Shown here piece after piece: positions 5,900 to 7,122 of a stretch of DNA of 7,122 nucleotides. Origin of the DNA: Arthrobacter sp. (GTDB lineage Bacteria; Actinomycetota; Actinomycetes; Actinomycetales; Micrococcaceae); NCBI GenBank assembly GCA_025464545.1, contig JAODMA010000366.1:1-7122 (forward strand), given 5' to 3'. A model generated the notes under the pieces. That model was given only the letters and a program-made list of their open reading frames with translations, did not search any database and was not told the origin of the DNA. Within the stretch, counting starts at the first letter, position 1, and every line of letters begins with the position of its first letter. Position numbers and translations under genes: made by a program.

Positions 5900-6721
5900 C
5901 TAGCGCTGGCTGCGGTTGCGGACGCTGCCGGTGGACTTCAACAGGTTCGCCAGCAGTGCGTCGAACAGCCCGGCCGCGTTCTTGGCCGAGTCGCCGGGCC
6001 AGTGGTGAATGGAGTGGGCTGCACCCTGGATCTGCTGCCAGTTGGCCTGTTCCGGAATGTGGGGAGTGAGAAGCAGTTCGCCGAACATGGACTGCATCTC
6101 GGACAGCCTGAACGTGTGCTCGGCGGAACCGCTGCGCACCCGGTTGGCGACAATGCCCGCGGGGGACAGGTTCGGGGCGAATTCCTTGCGGAACAGCTGG
6201 ATCGCCCGCATGGTGCGCTCTGTGCCGGCAACGGAGAAGAGCCCGGGTTCTGCCACCAGGGTCACCTTGTCGCTCGCGGACCATGCCATCCGGGTGAGCC
6301 CGTTGAGGGACGGCGGGCAGTCGACGAGAACCAGTTCGTAGCCGTTTGCTCCGGCCAGTACCGCGGAGAGCCGGCGCAGGTCGCGGCGGCCAAGGTCCGG
6401 CCGGTCGTAGATGCCGGTATATGCGGACCCGACGGCGACGTCCAGAACTGCGGGGGCGGAGCCGTTGCTTCCCGCGCGTTCCACCCAGCCGCTGGGAACA
6501 ACATGCTCGGCCAGGCGTGCGCGGCGGGGGGCCTTGAGCATCCGGCCGATATCCAGCTGCTCCGCCGGCCGGACTCCTAAGGCAGTGCTCGCATCCGCAT
6601 GCGGGTCAAGGTCGACGACGAGGGTAGGGATGCCGGCGGCCATTGCTGCGGACGCCAATCCGGTGGTCACCGATGTCTTACCGACACCGCCTTTGAGGCT
6701 GCTGATGCTGACTACTTGCAC
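5900..6721 (-). CDS. Orphan ParA/MinD-family ATPase
   Basis: ParA-type ATPases form ATP-dependent dimers on DNA and position chromosomes, plasmids or protein cargo. The 273-aa protein starts MQVVSISSLKGGVGKTSV. The deviant Walker A KGGVGKT is at 10-16 with signature Lys10, and Walker A' is LVVDLDP (34-40). After it comes HADAS, where typical ParA has QGNAS. Walker B is LVLVDCPPSL (130-139). The C terminus is basic (KSTGSVRNRSQR), possibly a nucleoid contact. No N-terminal helix-turn-helix exists and no parB lies beside it, so this is not the standard parAB locus; its cargo cannot be read from sequence. I chose GTG 6721; the frame is closed by a TAG just upstream of an alternative TTG at 6733, which would add four residues. 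Neither has a good Shine-Dalgarno sequence. The gene converges on the ResR-type gene and diverges from pyc. Confidence 0.86.
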   Translation of the reverse strand: MQVVSISSLKGGVGKTSVTTGLASAAMAAGIPTLVVDLDPHADASTALGVRPAEQLDIGRMLKAPRRARLAEHVVPSGWVERAGSNGSAPAVLDVAVGSAYTGIYDRPDLGRRDLRRLSAVLAGANGYELVLVDCPPSLNGLTRMAWSASDKVTLVAEPGLFSVAGTERTMRAIQLFRKEFAPNLSPAGIVANRVRSGSAEHTFRLSEMQSMFGELLLTPHIPEQANWQQIQGAAHSIHHWPGDSAKNAAGLFDALLANLLKSTGSVRNRSQR

Positions 6722-7030
6722 GTGAAAAACCAATACCTAACGCCGGTTGCCGGGACGGGGTCCTGCCGGCTCCTGCGTTCAAAGGAGCCGGGGCGTGCTT
6801 GCGCCACCCACCCCCTCATCATATGTTGACGGTCCGTCGTTTCCAGTTACATCGGGTGGAGGGGCGGCAGATCGTCGGGAAGCTTCGCCCGGCGAGCCGG
6901 CGGCCTTGCGCGGTGGGGGCATACGTGACGCATAATGCTGTGACGGGTGCCACAATGATTTGTGTTTGCCTAGGCCGGTCTTAGACACTGTGAGCACTTA
7001 CCGATACGCCCGCAATGATGCAGGAGAAGT
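6722..7030. other. Divergent parA-pyc spacer (309 bp), gene-free
   Basis: No credible gene is present. Toward parA there is a promoter candidate (listed separately) and a perfect 8-bp inverted repeat, CCGGCTCC (6766-6773) with GGAGCCGG (6784-6791), that would sit in its mRNA leader. Toward pyc, CATAAT (6931-6936) is a fair -10, with TTGCGC (6906-6911) at a long 19 bp. It lies between two direct GTGACG copies (6925-6930, 6940-6945). CACAA/TTGTG (6951-6955, 6960-6964) forms a small dyad just downstream. A strong ribosome site AGGAGA (7022-7027) precedes the pyc ATG. Confidence 0.5.
6818..6846 (-). promoter_or_regulatory. Candidate parA promoter with a dyad in the spacer
   Basis: On the minus strand TATGAT (6823-6818) matches five of six -10 bases. 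CTGGAA (6846-6841), 17 bp upstream, is a weak -35. The spacer contains the perfect dyad GACGG-T-CCGTC on the plus strand (6828-6838), centred within one base of the spacer midpoint, the position used by MerR-family regulators. It would leave parA a leader of about 90 nt. Confidence 0.4.
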
Positions 7031-7122
7031 ATGTTTTCCAAGATTCTGGTGGCCAACCGCGGCGAAATCGCGATCCGTGCCTTCCGCGCCGGCTACGAGC
7101 TCGGCGCCAAGACTGTAGCCGT
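7031..7122 (+). CDS. pyc: Pyruvate carboxylase, N-terminal fragment (cut by window end)
   Basis: Thirty codons plus two bases are visible, beginning [20 protein letters not shown] and continuing [10 protein letters not shown]. This is the start of an ATP-grasp biotin carboxylase domain. AFRAxYELGA fits the full-length anaplerotic enzyme pyruvate carboxylase (pyruvate + bicarbonate + ATP to oxaloacetate), as I recall it from actinobacteria, better than AccA/AccC subunits of acyl-CoA carboxylases, which usually read KILIANRGEIA(V/C)R(I/V)xRA. The start is ATG with AGGAGA four nt upstream (7022-7027). The remaining domains (biotin carboxylase core, carboxyltransferase, biotin carrier) lie beyond the edge and are needed to confirm the call. 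Confidence 0.85.
   Translation, partial: MFSKILVANRGEIAIRAFRAGYELGAKTVA

Noticed and set aside
6002..6580. 192-codon plus-strand frame opposite parA
   Set aside because: It is antisense to intact Walker motifs, with no ribosome site and no family signature.

Overview
The window is high-GC DNA carrying a purely chromosomal, housekeeping gene set. Protein signatures and gene order point to a high-GC actinobacterium, most likely of the Micrococcaceae (Arthrobacter/Pseudarthrobacter type). That placement is inferred from remembered family sequences and not from a search. No transposase, phage gene, CRISPR array or foreign-looking island was seen.

Left part (1-1471): the 3' portion of der, the ribosome-assembly GTPase with tandem G domains, runs in from the left edge. 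It is followed by tRNA-Pro(GGG) and a clear stem-loop terminator. Next (1472-2694), a minus-strand Fpg/Nei-family DNA glycosylase diverges from gcvH across a 194-bp spacer. The spacer holds a TATA box readable on both strands and a hairpin.

Centre (2695-5804): five plus-strand genes form a block known from many actinobacteria. They are gcvH (glycine-cleavage H protein), garA/odhI-type FHA protein (phospho-switch on 2-oxoglutarate metabolism), a MerR-family regulator of the FtsR/Rv1828 type, a DUF151 'bifunctional nuclease' protein (Rv1829 type) and a second MerR-family regulator of the ResR/McdR (Rv1830) type. The order matches M. tuberculosis Rv1826-Rv1830 as I remember it. It joins carbon/nitrogen flux control to regulators implicated in cell division and growth. 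The 272-bp spacer before the second MerR gene is unusually rich in dyads and direct repeats and is the most information-dense non-coding stretch here.

Right part (5805-7122): a 21-bp perfect hairpin separates the second MerR gene from a convergent orphan ParA-type ATPase on the minus strand. A 309-bp spacer follows, with candidate promoters for both flanking genes. The first 30 codons of pyruvate carboxylase (pyc) run off the right edge.

I found no clearly new system. The points most worth checking are the operator-like dyads before the ResR-type gene, the ParB-less ParA next to an McdR-type regulator, the non-canonical DNA-contact residues of the glycosylase, and the symmetric -10 element between it and gcvH.
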